A DNA stretch of 64,000 bases from an uncultured Latescibacterota bacterium (GCA_958295785.1 OY282377.1:448394-512393); one strand, 5' to 3'; counted from the stretch's first letter, positions 26,398 through 35,684 are shown. Translations and numbers: made by a program. The notes: generated from the letters alone by a model not told the origin.

Positions 26398-26682
26398 GTT
26401 CGTCTCCTTCAGTGGTCAGTGGTCAATCGTCAGTGGTCAGTCCGCCCCGCCCAACCCCATTGTCTGAATCGCGGATTGTCGCGGATTAAGGGATGACGCG
26501 GATTAAAAACCCACACGCTGTCCGCCCTCCCCTGTGCGTCTCCACCGCGCCGCCCATCGTCATTCCGGCGAAAGTCAGCACGCGCAAGCACGCTGAAGCG
26601 GTTTTATTCATTAGGGAAGCCGTGATCCCCCCTTCCTCGTAGGCACAGGCAAAGCCTATAATCGACGTGAAGCACGGCAGGC
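26398..26682. other. Gene-free gap with short repeats
   Basis: Contains CAGTGGTCAGTGGTCA repeats (about 26410-26441), GCGGATTGTCGCGGATTAAG-type repeats (26471-26505) and, at 26556-26590, a 33-bp sequence GTCATTCCGGCGAAAG... that recurs with four mismatches at 30687-30719, on the other side of the ankyrin gene. No gene is visible. Confidence 0.7.
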
Positions 26683-29600
26683 TTAATCCTCGTTACTGCG
26701 CCCACCATGCTGTTTTAACAACGCCAACATTTCAGGGGCACTATCCTCCCTCACCGCTATATCCAAGGGCGTGTGGCCATCGCTGTCCTTTGCATTGACC
26801 TTTGCCCCTTTATCCAGCAAGACCTTCGCCACAGCAACGGCATTGCTATCCGCCGCAACATGCAAGGGCGTGTGGCCATCGCTGTCCTTTGCATTGGCCT
26901 CTGCCCCATTATCCAGCAAGACCTTCGCCACAGCAACGGCATCCCTATCCGCCGCAACATGCAAGGGCGTTTGGCCATTGCTGTCCTTTGCATTGACCTC
27001 TGCCCCTTCTTCCAGCAAGACCTTCGCCACAGCAACGGCATCCCTATACGCCGCATCATGCAAGGGCGTTTGGCCATTGCTGTCCTTTGCATTGACCTCT
27101 GCCCCTTCTTCCAGCAAGACCTTCGCCACAGCAACGGCATTCCAATACGCCGCATCATGCAAGGGCGTTTCGCCATCGCTGGTCTTTGCATTGACCTCTG
27201 CTCCTTTATCCAGCAAGACCTTCGCCACAGCAACGGTATCCCCTAACGTCGCAGAATGCAAGGGCGTGTGGCCATCGCTGGTCTTTGCATTGACCTCTGC
27301 TCCTTTATCCAGCAAGACCTTCACCATAGCAACGGCATCCCCATACGCCGCAGAATGCAAGGGTCTTTTGCCTCCAAAGTTTATTGCATTGACCTCTGCC
27401 CCTGTATCCAGCAAGACCTTCGCCACAGCAACGGCATCCCCATACGCCGCAGAATGCAAGGGCGTGCTGCCATTGCTGGTCTTTGCATTGACCTCTGCTC
27501 CTGTATCCAGCAAGACCTTCGCCACATCAACGGCATTGCTATCCGCTGCATAATGCAAGGGCGTTTGGCCTTGGTCGTCCTTTGCATTGACCTCTGCCCC
27601 TTTTTCTATCAAGACCTTCGCCACATCAACGGCATTCTCACCCGCCGCATCATGCAAGGGCGTGTCGCCATCGCGGTCCTTTGCATTGACCTCTGCCCCT
27701 TCTTCCAGCAAGACCTTCGCCACAGCAACGGCATCCCCATACCCCGCATAATGCCAGGGCGTTGCATAATGCAAGGGCGTTCGGTCATCGCGGGTCTTTG
27801 CATTGACCTCTGCCCCTTTATCCAGCAAGACCTTCACCATATCAACGGCATTCCTATCCGCCGCATCATGCAAGGACGTGTCGCCATCGCTGTCCTTTGC
27901 ATTGACCTCTGCTCCTTTATCCAGCAAGACCTTCGCCACAGCAACGGCATTCCCATACGCCGCAGAATGCAAGGGCGTTTTGCCTTGGTCGTCCTTTGCA
28001 TTGACCTCTGCCCCTTCTTCCAGCAAGACCTTCGCCATATCAACGGCATCCCTATCCGCCGCATAATGCAAGGGCGTTTTGCCTTGGTCGTCCTTTGCAT
28101 TGACCTCTGCTCCTTTATCCAGCAAGACCTTCACCATAGCAACGTCATTCTCACCCGCCGCATAATGCAAGGGCGTTTCGCCATCGCGGTCCTTTGCATT
28201 GGCCTCTGCCCCTTCTTCCAGCAAGACCTTCGCCACAGCAACGGCATCCCCATACCCCGCATAATGCAAGGGCGTTGCATAATGCAAGGGCGTTCGGCCA
28301 TCGCTGGTCTTTGCATTGACCTCTGCTCCTTTATCCAGCAAGACCTTCGCCACAGCAACGGCATTCCCATACGCCGCATAATGCAAGGGCGTTTTGCCAG
28401 TGCTGTCCTTTGCATTGACCTCTGCCCCTTCTTCCAGCAAGACCTTCGCCATATCAACGGCATCCCTATCCGCCGCATAATGCAAGGGCGTTTTGCCTTG
28501 GTCGTCCTTTGCATTGACCTCTGCTCCTTTATCCAGCAAGACCTTCGCCACAGCAACGGCATCCCTATACGCCGCAGAATGCAAGGGCGTTTTGCCATTG
28601 CTGGTCTTTGCATTGACCTCTGCTCCTTTATCCAGCAAGACCTTCGCCACAGCAACGGCATCCCCATACCCCGCATAATGCAAGGGCGTGTCGCCCCCCC
28701 AATAGTCCTTTGCATTGACCTCTGCTCCTTTATCCAGCAAGACCTTCGCCACAGCAACGGCATCCCTATACGCCGCAGAATGCAAGGGCGTTCGGCCATA
28801 GCTGGCCTTTGCATTGACCTCTGCTCCTTTATCCAGCAAGACCTTCGCCACAGCAACGGCATCCCCATACGCCGCAGAATGCAAGGGCGTTTTGCCTTGG
28901 TCGTCCTTTGCATTGACCTCTGCCCCTTTATCCAGCAAGACCTTCGCCACAGCAACGGCATCCCCATACGCCGCAGAATGCAAGGACGTGTCGCCATCGC
29001 GGTCCTTTGCATTGACCTCTGCCCCTTCTTCCAGCAAGACCTTCGCCACAGCAACGGCATTCCTATCCGCCGCATAATGCAAAGGCGTTCGGTCTTGGTA
29101 GTCACTGCGCCTACCATGCTGTTTTAACAACGCCAACATTTCAGGGGCACTGTCCTCCTTCACCGCTATATCCAAGGGCGTTTCGCCTTCTAAGTCTATT
29201 GCATTGACCTTTGCCCCTTCTTCCAGCAAGACCTTCGCCACAGCAACGGCATTCCTATCCGCCGCAACATGCAAGGGCGTGTGGCCATCGCTGGTCTTTG
29301 CATTGACCTTTGCCCCTTCTTCCAGCAAGACCTTCACCATATCAACGGCATACTCACCCGCCGCAGAATGCAAGGGCGTTTCCGCCGCAACATGCAAGGG
29401 CGTGTGGCCATCGCTGGTCTTTGCATTGACCTCTGCCCCTTTTTCCAGCAAGACCTTCACCATATCAACGGCATACTCACCCGCCGCAGAATGCAAGGGC
29501 GTTTCCGCCGCAACATGCAAGGGCGTGTGGCCATCGCTGTCCTTTGCATTGACCTCTGCCCCTTTTTCCAGCAAGACCTCCGCCACAGCAACGGCATTCC

Positions 29601-30639
29601 TATCCGCTGCCTCATGCAAGGGCGTTCGGCCATGGCGGTCCTTTGCATTGACCTCTGCCCCTTTATCCAGCAAGACCTTCGCCATATCAACGGCATCCCT
29701 ATACGCTGCCTCATGCAAGGGCGTTCGGCCATCGCTGTCCTTTGCATTGACCTCTGCCCCTGTATCCATCAAGACCTTCGCCACAGCAACGGCATTCCTA
29801 CGCGCCGCATCATGCAAGGGCGTGTGGCCATCGCTGGTCTTTGCATTGACCTCTGCCCCTTTTTCCAGCAAGACCTTCACCATAGCAACGGTATCCCCTA
29901 ACGCCGCAACATGCAAGGGCGTTTCGCCATCGCGGTCCTTTGCATTGACCTCTGCCCCTGTATCCATCAAGACCTTCGCCACAGCAACGGCATCCCCTAA
30001 CGCCGCAGAATGCAAGGGCGTTCGGCCATTGCTGTCCTTTCCATTGACCTCTACCCCTTTATCCAGCAAGACCTTCACCATATCAACGGCATTCTCTAAC
30101 GCCGCAGAATGCAAGGGCGTTTCGCTATAGCTGTCCTTTACTGTGGGTGCCGCGGGGCCGGCTTCTAGTTCTCGAACGACCATCAGATCCGATTCTTCTG
30201 CGACGGGTGGAGACACAGGCGCATCATGCAAAGGCGTTTCGCTATAGCTGGTCTTTGCATTGACCTCTGCCCCTTTTTCCATCAAGACCTTCGCCACAGC
30301 AACGGCATCCCCTAACGCCGCAGAATGCAAGGGCGTTAGGCCAAAATTGTCCTTTGCATTGACCTCTGCCCCTTTTTCCAGCAAGACCTTCGCCACAGCA
30401 ACGGCATCCCCTAACGCCGCAGAATGCAAGGGCGTTTCGCCATCGCTGTCCTTTGCATTGACCTCTGCCCCTTCTTCCAGCAAGACCTTCACCTCATCAA
30501 CGGCATTTCTGCGCGCTGCCTCATGCAAGGGATAACCCAAGACAGAAGTATTGATTACAGCGATCTGGAACACCACCCCAATTTTGACCCACAATTCGAG
30601 TGTTTTGATTTCTTTCATATTTTTCAACCATTTAAACAT
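26683..30639 (-). CDS. Giant ankyrin-repeat protein
   Basis: A 1318-residue protein composed almost entirely of about 38 ankyrin repeats of 33 residues (consensus DGxTPLHxAAxxxAVAVAKVLL then ExGAEVNAK). The N-terminus (LWVKIGVVFQIAVINTSVLG, about residues 16-36) is a membrane anchor or signal sequence, suggesting a periplasmic or surface array. Two C-cap-like segments, APEMLALLKQHGRRSD internally (near 29100-29180) and APEMLALLKQHGGRSN at the end, suggest two arrays were fused. A non-ankyrin insert (VAEESDLMVVRELEAGPA) lies near residue 155. DNA repeats are 99 bp and highly alike, so unit number probably varies. Long antisense open frames here are by-products of the repeats. Confidence 0.9.
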   Translation of the reverse strand: MFKWLKNMKEIKTLELWVKIGVVFQIAVINTSVLGYPLHEAARRNAVDEVKVLLEEGAEVNAKDSDGETPLHSAALGDAVAVAKVLLEKGAEVNAKDNFGLTPLHSAALGDAVAVAKVLMEKGAEVNAKTSYSETPLHDAPVSPPVAEESDLMVVRELEAGPAAPTVKDSYSETPLHSAALENAVDMVKVLLDKGVEVNGKDSNGRTPLHSAALGDAVAVAKVLMDTGAEVNAKDRDGETPLHVAALGDTVAMVKVLLEKGAEVNAKTSDGHTPLHDAARRNAVAVAKVLMDTGAEVNAKDSDGRTPLHEAAYRDAVDMAKVLLDKGAEVNAKDRHGRTPLHEAADRNAVAVAEVLLEKGAEVNAKDSDGHTPLHVAAETPLHSAAGEYAVDMVKVLLEKGAEVNAKTSDGHTPLHVAAETPLHSAAGEYAVDMVKVLLEEGAKVNAKTSDGHTPLHVAADRNAVAVAKVLLEEGAKVNAIDLEGETPLDIAVKEDSAPEMLALLKQHGRRSDYQDRTPLHYAADRNAVAVAKVLLEEGAEVNAKDRDGDTSLHSAAYGDAVAVAKVLLDKGAEVNAKDDQGKTPLHSAAYGDAVAVAKVLLDKGAEVNAKASYGRTPLHSAAYRDAVAVAKVLLDKGAEVNAKDYWGGDTPLHYAGYGDAVAVAKVLLDKGAEVNAKTSNGKTPLHSAAYRDAVAVAKVLLDKGAEVNAKDDQGKTPLHYAADRDAVDMAKVLLEEGAEVNAKDSTGKTPLHYAAYGNAVAVAKVLLDKGAEVNAKTSDGRTPLHYATPLHYAGYGDAVAVAKVLLEEGAEANAKDRDGETPLHYAAGENDVAMVKVLLDKGAEVNAKDDQGKTPLHYAADRDAVDMAKVLLEEGAEVNAKDDQGKTPLHSAAYGNAVAVAKVLLDKGAEVNAKDSDGDTSLHDAADRNAVDMVKVLLDKGAEVNAKTRDDRTPLHYATPWHYAGYGDAVAVAKVLLEEGAEVNAKDRDGDTPLHDAAGENAVDVAKVLIEKGAEVNAKDDQGQTPLHYAADSNAVDVAKVLLDTGAEVNAKTSNGSTPLHSAAYGDAVAVAKVLLDTGAEVNAINFGGKRPLHSAAYGDAVAMVKVLLDKGAEVNAKTSDGHTPLHSATLGDTVAVAKVLLDKGAEVNAKTSDGETPLHDAAYWNAVAVAKVLLEEGAEVNAKDSNGQTPLHDAAYRDAVAVAKVLLEEGAEVNAKDSNGQTPLHVAADRDAVAVAKVLLDNGAEANAKDSDGHTPLHVAADSNAVAVAKVLLDKGAKVNAKDSDGHTPLDIAVREDSAPEMLALLKQHGGRSNED

Positions 30640-30949
30640 TTTGCCTCCCTTTTGAAAGCGGTCAGTGGTCAGCAGTTAGTGCCTTTGTCATTCTGACGAA
30701 AGCCGGCACGCGCAAGCACAACGTAAGTCATCCAGTGCCTTTCGCACGGCGAGGACAAAATGGCGACTGGCTTTCCCCGATCCGCAATTCTTGTATCTTT
30801 GGGCGAGCACAGGGGCATCGCCCCTACACGTTCGCCTTTTGTGGTCATAAACCCACAGGAGACGCTGGCGCCGTATCGGTTGAAATGCCCTACACGCTCG
30901 GCCTGCGTGCCCCTTCGTGGATCACATCTCGCGTCTTCCCTTTGCCCTC
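30640..30949. other. Gene-free gap with short repeats
   Basis: Holds GGTCAGTGGTCAG (30659-30672), the 33-bp repeat at 30687-30719 shared with the other side of the ankyrin gene, and a PER copy at 30799-30830. No gene is seen. Confidence 0.7.
30799..30830 (-). repeat. Palindromic GC repeat (PER family)
   Basis: TTGGGCGAGCACAGGGGCAT followed by CGCCCCTACAC. Confidence 0.7.
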
Positions 30950-32014
30950 TTAAGTCCCCCACACGGATTTCAGCAGTCGCACCCAGTTCCCGGACAAGAC
31001 CCGTTCTACATCGGCTTGGGCGTATCCGCGCCGTTCAAAGATGGGCAACAGGTTTTGCAAATCGGCGATGGTGTTGAGATCGCGCGGCGATTGTTCTTGC
31101 CCAAACCCGCCATCGAGATCGCTGCCAATGCCCGCGTGGTTGGCGTTGCCCGCGAGTTGGCAGACGTGGTCGATGTGATCGACCACGGTCTCGAGTGTGG
31201 CCTGCGTGGTCTGCTCGTAACATGGGATGTCGCGCCGCCACTGCGGATCGAGCATCCACGCATCAAACGCCGCGCCGATCACCCCACCGCGTGCGACAAT
31301 GGCGCGGATCATATCGTCCGTCAACTGCCGTTGCCCGGGCGTGAGCGCACGGCAATTGTGATGGCTTGCCGCCACCGGGCCGTCGTAATAATCGAGAATC
31401 TCCCAAAACGCCTGATCGGTCGTATGGGTCAAATCCACAATAATGCCCGCTGCTTTGAGCGCGTCGAGCAAGGGCTTGCCCCTGTCCAGCAAGCCGCCTT
31501 CGGTCCCGGTTCCATGGCAATAGGAACTCACGCCATAATGCGACAGACTCACCATTCGCAGGCCCAAATCGCGCCATTCGGAGACATTCTCGGGATCGAG
31601 AATCGGATCCGCGCTTTCCATGGTTAGCACCAGACCGATGGGCGTCTCTGCCGCGGGAGGTGCCGCGATGCAAGCGTCCAAATCCGCAACCGTGTGAATC
31701 TGCCGAATGACCCCGCGCCGTTCCATCGCCCGATAAAACGCGAGATGCCCCATCCCAACGCCATAACACTGGGTCTGATCCCACATGCCCGTGCGCGTCC
31801 AGCGGTCCTTGTGGTCAATGCGCGACATCACCGTGCCAAACACAATTCCCACATGGCCTTTGTGCAACTCGTAAAATGTGGTCGTACACGACCCAAAGCT
31901 GCGCGTGGTCGCGTCCGAATCGTGTACGCGCACGGTTGCCGCGGGTTGCGTGAGGTCGCGGTTGACCTGAATGGCGCAGAAGGCGAGGTCTAAATGGCTG
32001 TCGACGATGAACAT
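30950..32014 (-). CDS. Membrane dipeptidase-type peptidase M19
   Basis: A 354-residue M19 (renal dipeptidase-like) hydrolase. Zinc ligands and catalytic residues are all visible: SHLDLAF (HxD), LTMESADPI (bridging Glu), DLTHTTDQ (His), ASHHNCRAL (His) and GIGSDLDGGFG (Asp). No signal peptide is present, so it is cytoplasmic. It should cleave dipeptides, possibly those delivered by the yej importer (inference). Start ATG 32014 follows GAGGATATTCC. A damaged paralogue lies just upstream on the same strand, so they arose by tandem duplication. Confidence 0.93.
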   Translation of the reverse strand: MFIVDSHLDLAFCAIQVNRDLTQPAATVRVHDSDATTRSFGSCTTTFYELHKGHVGIVFGTVMSRIDHKDRWTRTGMWDQTQCYGVGMGHLAFYRAMERRGVIRQIHTVADLDACIAAPPAAETPIGLVLTMESADPILDPENVSEWRDLGLRMVSLSHYGVSSYCHGTGTEGGLLDRGKPLLDALKAAGIIVDLTHTTDQAFWEILDYYDGPVAASHHNCRALTPGQRQLTDDMIRAIVARGGVIGAAFDAWMLDPQWRRDIPCYEQTTQATLETVVDHIDHVCQLAGNANHAGIGSDLDGGFGQEQSPRDLNTIADLQNLLPIFERRGYAQADVERVLSGNWVRLLKSVWGT

Positions 32015-32050
32015 GGAATATCCTCACAAAAAAGCGCGAATAGACGAATC

Positions 32051-32091
32051 GCAGGGCGATGCCCCCGTGCTCGCCCGAAAATGTAGGGGCA
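32051..32091 (+). repeat. Palindromic GC repeat (PER family), double copy
   Basis: CGCAGGGCGATGCCCCCGTG then CTCGCCCGAAAATGTAGGGG, the start of a second unit. It lies between the two M19 genes. Confidence 0.65.
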
Positions 32092-32113
32092 ATGAACTGA
32101 TTCGCCGATTCGA

Positions 32114-33110
32114 TCACTGCCAAGCCGCGGTGAAAAACCGAATCAAATTTCCATGTGCAAACCCGGCTGTGTCGTCTTCCCCGTACCCGTGTTCGCGCAT
32201 GAGCGACAAAAAGCGTTGCAAATCGGCGATGGTGTGATAATCCGTAGGCGAAAGCTCCAGCCCAAATCCGCCGTCGAGGTCCGTGCCATAAGCCACATGC
32301 GCGGTGCTGCCCGTGAGTTCGCATAAGTGATCGATGTGTTCGAGCACGGCCCGCATCGGGCGGGTCGCCGCGGCATAGTGCGTGCGCGGGTCGCCCCAAT
32401 GCCACGCAGGAGACAACATCTGCTCGGCAAAGACCAGGCCGATCACGCCCCCGCGGTCCGCAATGGCGCGGATCATATCGTCCGACAAATGTCGCTGCCC
32501 CGGCACCAAGGCGCGGCAATTGCAATGGCTGGCATGCACAGGGCCTTTCCAATACGCCAAAATCTGCCAGAAGGTGAGATCCGCCGCATGGGTGAGATCC
32601 AGCGCGATATCGGTCTCGGCCAGGGCGTCCATCAGCGCGTACGCCGGGGGATACAACCCGCCCACCGTCCCCGGGCCGTGCCCGTACGTATTCGCGCCAA
32701 AATGCGTCAACGACATTGAGATCGGCGACAGACTTGATAAATCGAATTTCTCCGCGCTGTTCCAACGCGCGATAGTAGGCCAGATGAGATTGCCCCCGCG
32801 CGTAGGCCACGTCTTGCGTCCGCACCGCATTGTGCGTATTGTCCTGCGGATTTTGCACGCGGCACATAATGGTGGACAGCATGATGCCCACGCGCCCTTT
32901 TCGCATCTCGGGCAAACAAACCGTGGGCGTGAACCGCTTGGCCTGTGGCCCCCGCCGCTGTTCCAGCGAATCCGGATGATCGGACAATCCCCCCACCACG
33001 CTGTCTTCGCGCTCGCGCAATGTATAGATGGACTGCGTGAGGTCTCGCCGGTAAAACAGCGCGTTATACGCCATGTCGAGATGCCCGTCAATAATCATAA
33101 GTTCGCGCAT
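32114..33110 (-). pseudogene. Peptidase M19 paralogue, frameshifted and internally deleted
   Basis: The N-terminal part (IIDGHLDMAYNALFYRRDLT to IRFIKSVADLN, about 33110-32715) and the C-terminal part (FGANTYGHGPGTVGGLY to the end, from about 32715) are in different frames. Compared with the intact neighbour, about 40 residues are missing at the junction, including the segment with the metal-bridging glutamate (MESAD). The remaining metal residues (GHLD, DLTHAAD, ASHCNCRAL, YGTDLDGGFG) are kept. A single sequencing error could explain the shift but not the missing block, so it is probably a pseudogene. Confidence 0.8.
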
Positions 33111-33154
33111 ATCCAACACGCCTTCAACGGGTCCATACATTTCCGCGTAACGTA

Positions 33155-33352
33155 CTACGCAAATCGCTCAGGTGCAAGCAAAACATAAAACAAAGCCCTA
33201 CTCCCAATGTGAAAGTAGGGCTTTTGTGCTGCGGCAAAAAAAGGAACCCAACAGGCGATAGGCCAGCGCCAAAACGCCTGTTTCGAGATAGCAAGTGCAA
33301 GGGCCATACACACAGCTAAAATGCCAAAACCTAATCCAATATGTCCAGCCAT
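33155..33352 (-). CDS. Possible small membrane protein (doubtful)
   Basis: A 65-codon frame beginning MAGHIGLGFGILAVCMALAL with two hydrophobic stretches. Against it: no strong ribosome site, and its last third is encoded by a terminator hairpin (33187-33221). It follows the GLEQ-repeat membrane protein by 39 bp on the same strand. Confidence 0.28.
   Translation of the reverse strand: MAGHIGLGFGILAVCMALALAISKQAFWRWPIACWVPFFAAAQKPYFHIGSRALFYVLLAPERFA
33187..33221. terminator. Rho-independent terminator
   Basis: AAAGCCCTAC, loop of about 13 nt, GTAGGGCTTTT. On the minus strand the stem is followed by TGTTTTATGTTTTG. It ends the small membrane-protein operon before the M19 pseudogene. Confidence 0.65.
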
Positions 33353-33391
33353 TGAACGCGCTCAAAACGCGCACCATGTACGCGATATAGC

Positions 33392-33808
33392 CTATTTCTG
33401 ACTTGTCCCCGTTACGCCATTGAAAAGCATATCGCGTTTTTCCAGGGCGTCCTTGTCACCCGCAAACACTTGGTCAAAACGTTGACGCACTTGTTCGAGC
33501 CCCTGTTCGAGCCCTTGTTCAAGCCCCTGTTCAAGCCCTTGTTGACGCGCTTCTTCAATTTGAAGTTGTCTCGCTTGCTGAAACAAATGATAAAACAACA
33601 TAAATAGTTCTCCCCATATCGAAAAAATGAATGCCAACAACGCAATGAAACTCACCAAATCACTCATGCTTTGTAGGCTTGGCAACGGATTAAAACCAAA
33701 TTTCAAAACACTGATGACAACGGCAATGACAGCAAGCAGGTTGTAAAGAATGGCATACCAAACCCCACGCCTTGTTAAATCTGCAAAATCGCGGTTACTT
33801 TCCCACAT
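33392..33808 (-). CDS. Membrane protein with GLEQ-repeat coiled-coil tail
   Basis: A 138-residue protein. Two membrane segments (GVWYAILYNLLAVIAVVISV, about 15-34, and FIALLAFIFSIWGELFMLFY, about 58-77) are followed by an amphipathic tail with four GLEQ tetrapeptides and VRQRFDQVFAGDKDAL. The repeats resemble in design the GIEQ repeats of the Rpn nucleases in this window, although the proteins are otherwise unrelated. Start ATG 33808 follows GGGAGG. It is downstream of the 75-residue membrane protein, whose leader was disrupted by an IS element. The family is not recognised. Confidence 0.6.
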   Translation of the reverse strand: MWESNRDFADLTRRGVWYAILYNLLAVIAVVISVLKFGFNPLPSLQSMSDLVSFIALLAFIFSIWGELFMLFYHLFQQARQLQIEEARQQGLEQGLEQGLEQGLEQVRQRFDQVFAGDKDALEKRDMLFNGVTGTSQK

Positions 33809-33851
33809 TCGCCCTCCCGTTTGGCCTTTATCCACAAAAGATACGCAGAAT

Positions 33852-34079
33852 TTATTTTGTCAAATCTTCGATCTCATCTTGCACGCGCTTGCGCCATTCG
33901 CGCTCGGCCTCGGCTTCTCGTTTCTTTTTTGCCCGCCAGCGATACAGCTTGGGATCCTCTTTGACCCCTTCGATAAACGGTGTGTCTTTGTCTTTGCGCT
34001 TGCGCCGTTTCCAATATCGCATAAACGCCCAGCTTAGATAAATCACAGCACCAAAAAAAATCAACAATTGTGGGATCAT
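33852..34079 (-). CDS. Small single-helix membrane protein, leader disrupted by IS
   Basis: A 75-residue protein: MIPQLLIFFGAVIYLSWAFM is one membrane segment, followed by a highly charged tail (RYWKRRKRKDKD, KKKREAEAEREWRKRV). An IS5-like element is inserted with its target site starting 2 bp before the ATG, so no native ribosome site remains and the N-terminus may be trimmed. It likely formed an operon with the GLEQ protein. Function unknown. Confidence 0.5.
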   Translation of the reverse strand: MIPQLLIFFGAVIYLSWAFMRYWKRRKRKDKDTPFIEGVKEDPKLYRWRAKKKREAEAEREWRKRVQDEIEDLTK

Positions 34080-34083
34080 ATAA

Positions 34084-34932
34084 GAAGCCCTAACATAAAG
34101 AAATCAAGACTGCCGGAGCCAGGCCAGCGTCCGCTCAACGACCCACCGGTACACGCCCAACCCGCTGCCATGCTCTGTACCCCGCCGGGCGATCACCGGC
34201 GAGATGTGGCGCACACGCAGGGCCTTCCGGCATGCCTTCGAGTCATAGGCACGGTCTGCATACAGCCGTTGGGGTCTGCGGCGCGGACGACCGCGTTTGC
34301 CCCTGACCGCAGGCACGGCGTCCACCCATGGCAACCATTGCGTCACATCTGGCCGGTTCGCCCCGGGCACAATCGCGGCCAGAGGTAGCCCGTTGGCATC
34401 GGTGATCACATGATGCTTACGCCCGGGCTTGCGGCGGTCTGTGGGATTGGGGCCGGTTTTTTTTTGCCCCCCACCGCACGGAGGGAGGCACTGTCCACAC
34501 AGGCGCGAGACCCGTCCAGGCCGTCGGCCGCTCGCAGTTTGGACAACAGCAGATGATGAAGCCGCTCCCACACGCCGGCGTCATGCCATGCCTTCAGACG
34601 ACGCCAGCATGTCATCCCGGAACCCCACCCCATCTCTTGGGGCAAATGCTCCCACGGGATGCCGCTCTTCAGGACGAATAGAATGCCGGTCAACGCCTTG
34701 CGGTCATCAATGCGCTTACGTCCGGGAAAGCGGAACCGTCCAGGCTTGGGAACCGGCAAAAGGGGTTGGACCTTTTCCCAGAGTTCATCGCTCACGAGGG
34801 GTTTGGTCATCTGTTCCTCCTCGCCCGGTTGCAGATGCCGGGCATGGACATTGTAAGAGGCCGACTTTGAGGCGTTCCTGCGGGTGTTCACTCCTCTGTT
34901 TCAGACGCTTGATTTCTTTATGGTAGGGCTTC
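34084..34932 (-). mobile_element. IS5-family insertion sequence (849 bp), putative parent of the 112-bp mini-elements
   Basis: Terminal inverted repeats GAAGCCCTAACATAAAG and GAAGCCCTACCATAAAG (continuing AAATCAAG on both sides), flanked by TAA direct repeats (34081-34083, 34933-34935). It encodes a two-frame transposase. The roughly 95 bp next to its right end, including AACACCCGCAGGAACGCC, are shared with all seven mini-elements. Confidence 0.9.
34104..34810 (-). CDS. IS5-family DDE transposase, made by -1 frameshift
   Basis: Two overlapping frames encode one transposase. The first starts at ATG 34810 (after GGAGG) with MTKPLVSDELWEKVQPLLP and RKRIDDRKALTGILFVLKSG, typical of IS5 N-termini, and runs to the DDE aspartate in RACVDSASLRAVGGKKK. 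A run of nine A residues on the coding strand (34457-34465) lies in GGC AAA AAA AAA CCG. Slipping back one base continues as TGPNPTDRRKPGRKHHV, then LYADRAYDS (second Asp) and VVERTLAWL (Glu). Such slippage is how several IS5 subgroups express transposase. The frameshift may be programmed; a loss by point deletion cannot be excluded. Confidence 0.85.
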
Positions 34933-34955
34933 TAAGTTCCAAAACGATGCGCTCA

Positions 34956-35684
34956 TCATCGCCAGCGCGTCAACCGCGTCAAACTAGGCACCTCGACATC
35001 TCGCCCATTGCGGTCGCGCACGCGCACGCGCGCAATCGCCACATCGCTCGTATCTCCTATGCCTTCGACCAAATCTGCCACGCGCAATTCAAAAATGTAA
35101 TCCGCCGGTGCAATGGCCTGAAATTCGGGCGATGGGCCGTTGCGATTTTGCAACCCCACGCGCGGGCCGCCGATCTGCGCCCAAAAATACATCAGCGCGT
35201 CCCGATCGGGATCCGAACTGCCCGTGCCATCTAAGACCACGCGCAGCGTATCGTTAAAATCCAGCACCCGATCCGGCCCCACAACCGCAATGGGCGGGGC
35301 TTGCGTGACGGCAATACGCACGCCGGAAGTCACCAAAGTCTCGGATTGACCGTCCCCCAACTCCAAAAACAACTCATACACACCGGGTTCGAGCGGCGCT
35401 TGCCACACCACTGTCACCGAATCTTGAAACAGATCGATCAACGTATCCTGCCGACTGGCCGCAAATATGCCCCCGGTTGCAATCCAGCGAAAGTCCAACT
35501 CGTCATTATCTGGATCATCTGTCAAGATGGTAATATGCACTTCCTGCCCGCGCCCCACCGAAGGGTCGGCACCGCGGTCTGTCCGCAAATCCAGCAATTT
35601 GGGGCTTTGTTGCCGGTCGAGCAAGCTACAGCCACTGAGACAAGAAAGACAAACACAGGCGAAAACCAATGTTAATTTTTGCAT
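34956..35684 (-). CDS. Lipoprotein with Ig/PKD-like domains
   Basis: A 242-residue lipoprotein. The signal peptide MQKLTLVFACVCLSCLSGCS ends with the lipobox LSGC. After it come beta-sandwich segments with PKD/K319-like features: DPDNDELDFRWIATGG, VGPDRVLDFNDTLRVVLDGT and GSSDPDRDALMYFWAQ. It is presumably an outer-membrane or periplasmic binding protein; the partner is unknown. Export would need the Lol system, of which LolA and LolD are in this window. It stands alone between the IS and a mosaic repeat. Confidence 0.75.
   Translation of the reverse strand: MQKLTLVFACVCLSCLSGCSLLDRQQSPKLLDLRTDRGADPSVGRGQEVHITILTDDPDNDELDFRWIATGGIFAASRQDTLIDLFQDSVTVVWQAPLEPGVYELFLELGDGQSETLVTSGVRIAVTQAPPIAVVGPDRVLDFNDTLRVVLDGTGSSDPDRDALMYFWAQIGGPRVGLQNRNGPSPEFQAIAPADYIFELRVADLVEGIGDTSDVAIARVRVRDRNGRDVEVPSLTRLTRWR

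Noticed and set aside
27256-29127. Long plus-strand open frame (623 codons) across the ankyrin gene
   Set aside because: It is an antisense by-product of the 99-bp repeats; the minus strand has a clear ankyrin protein.
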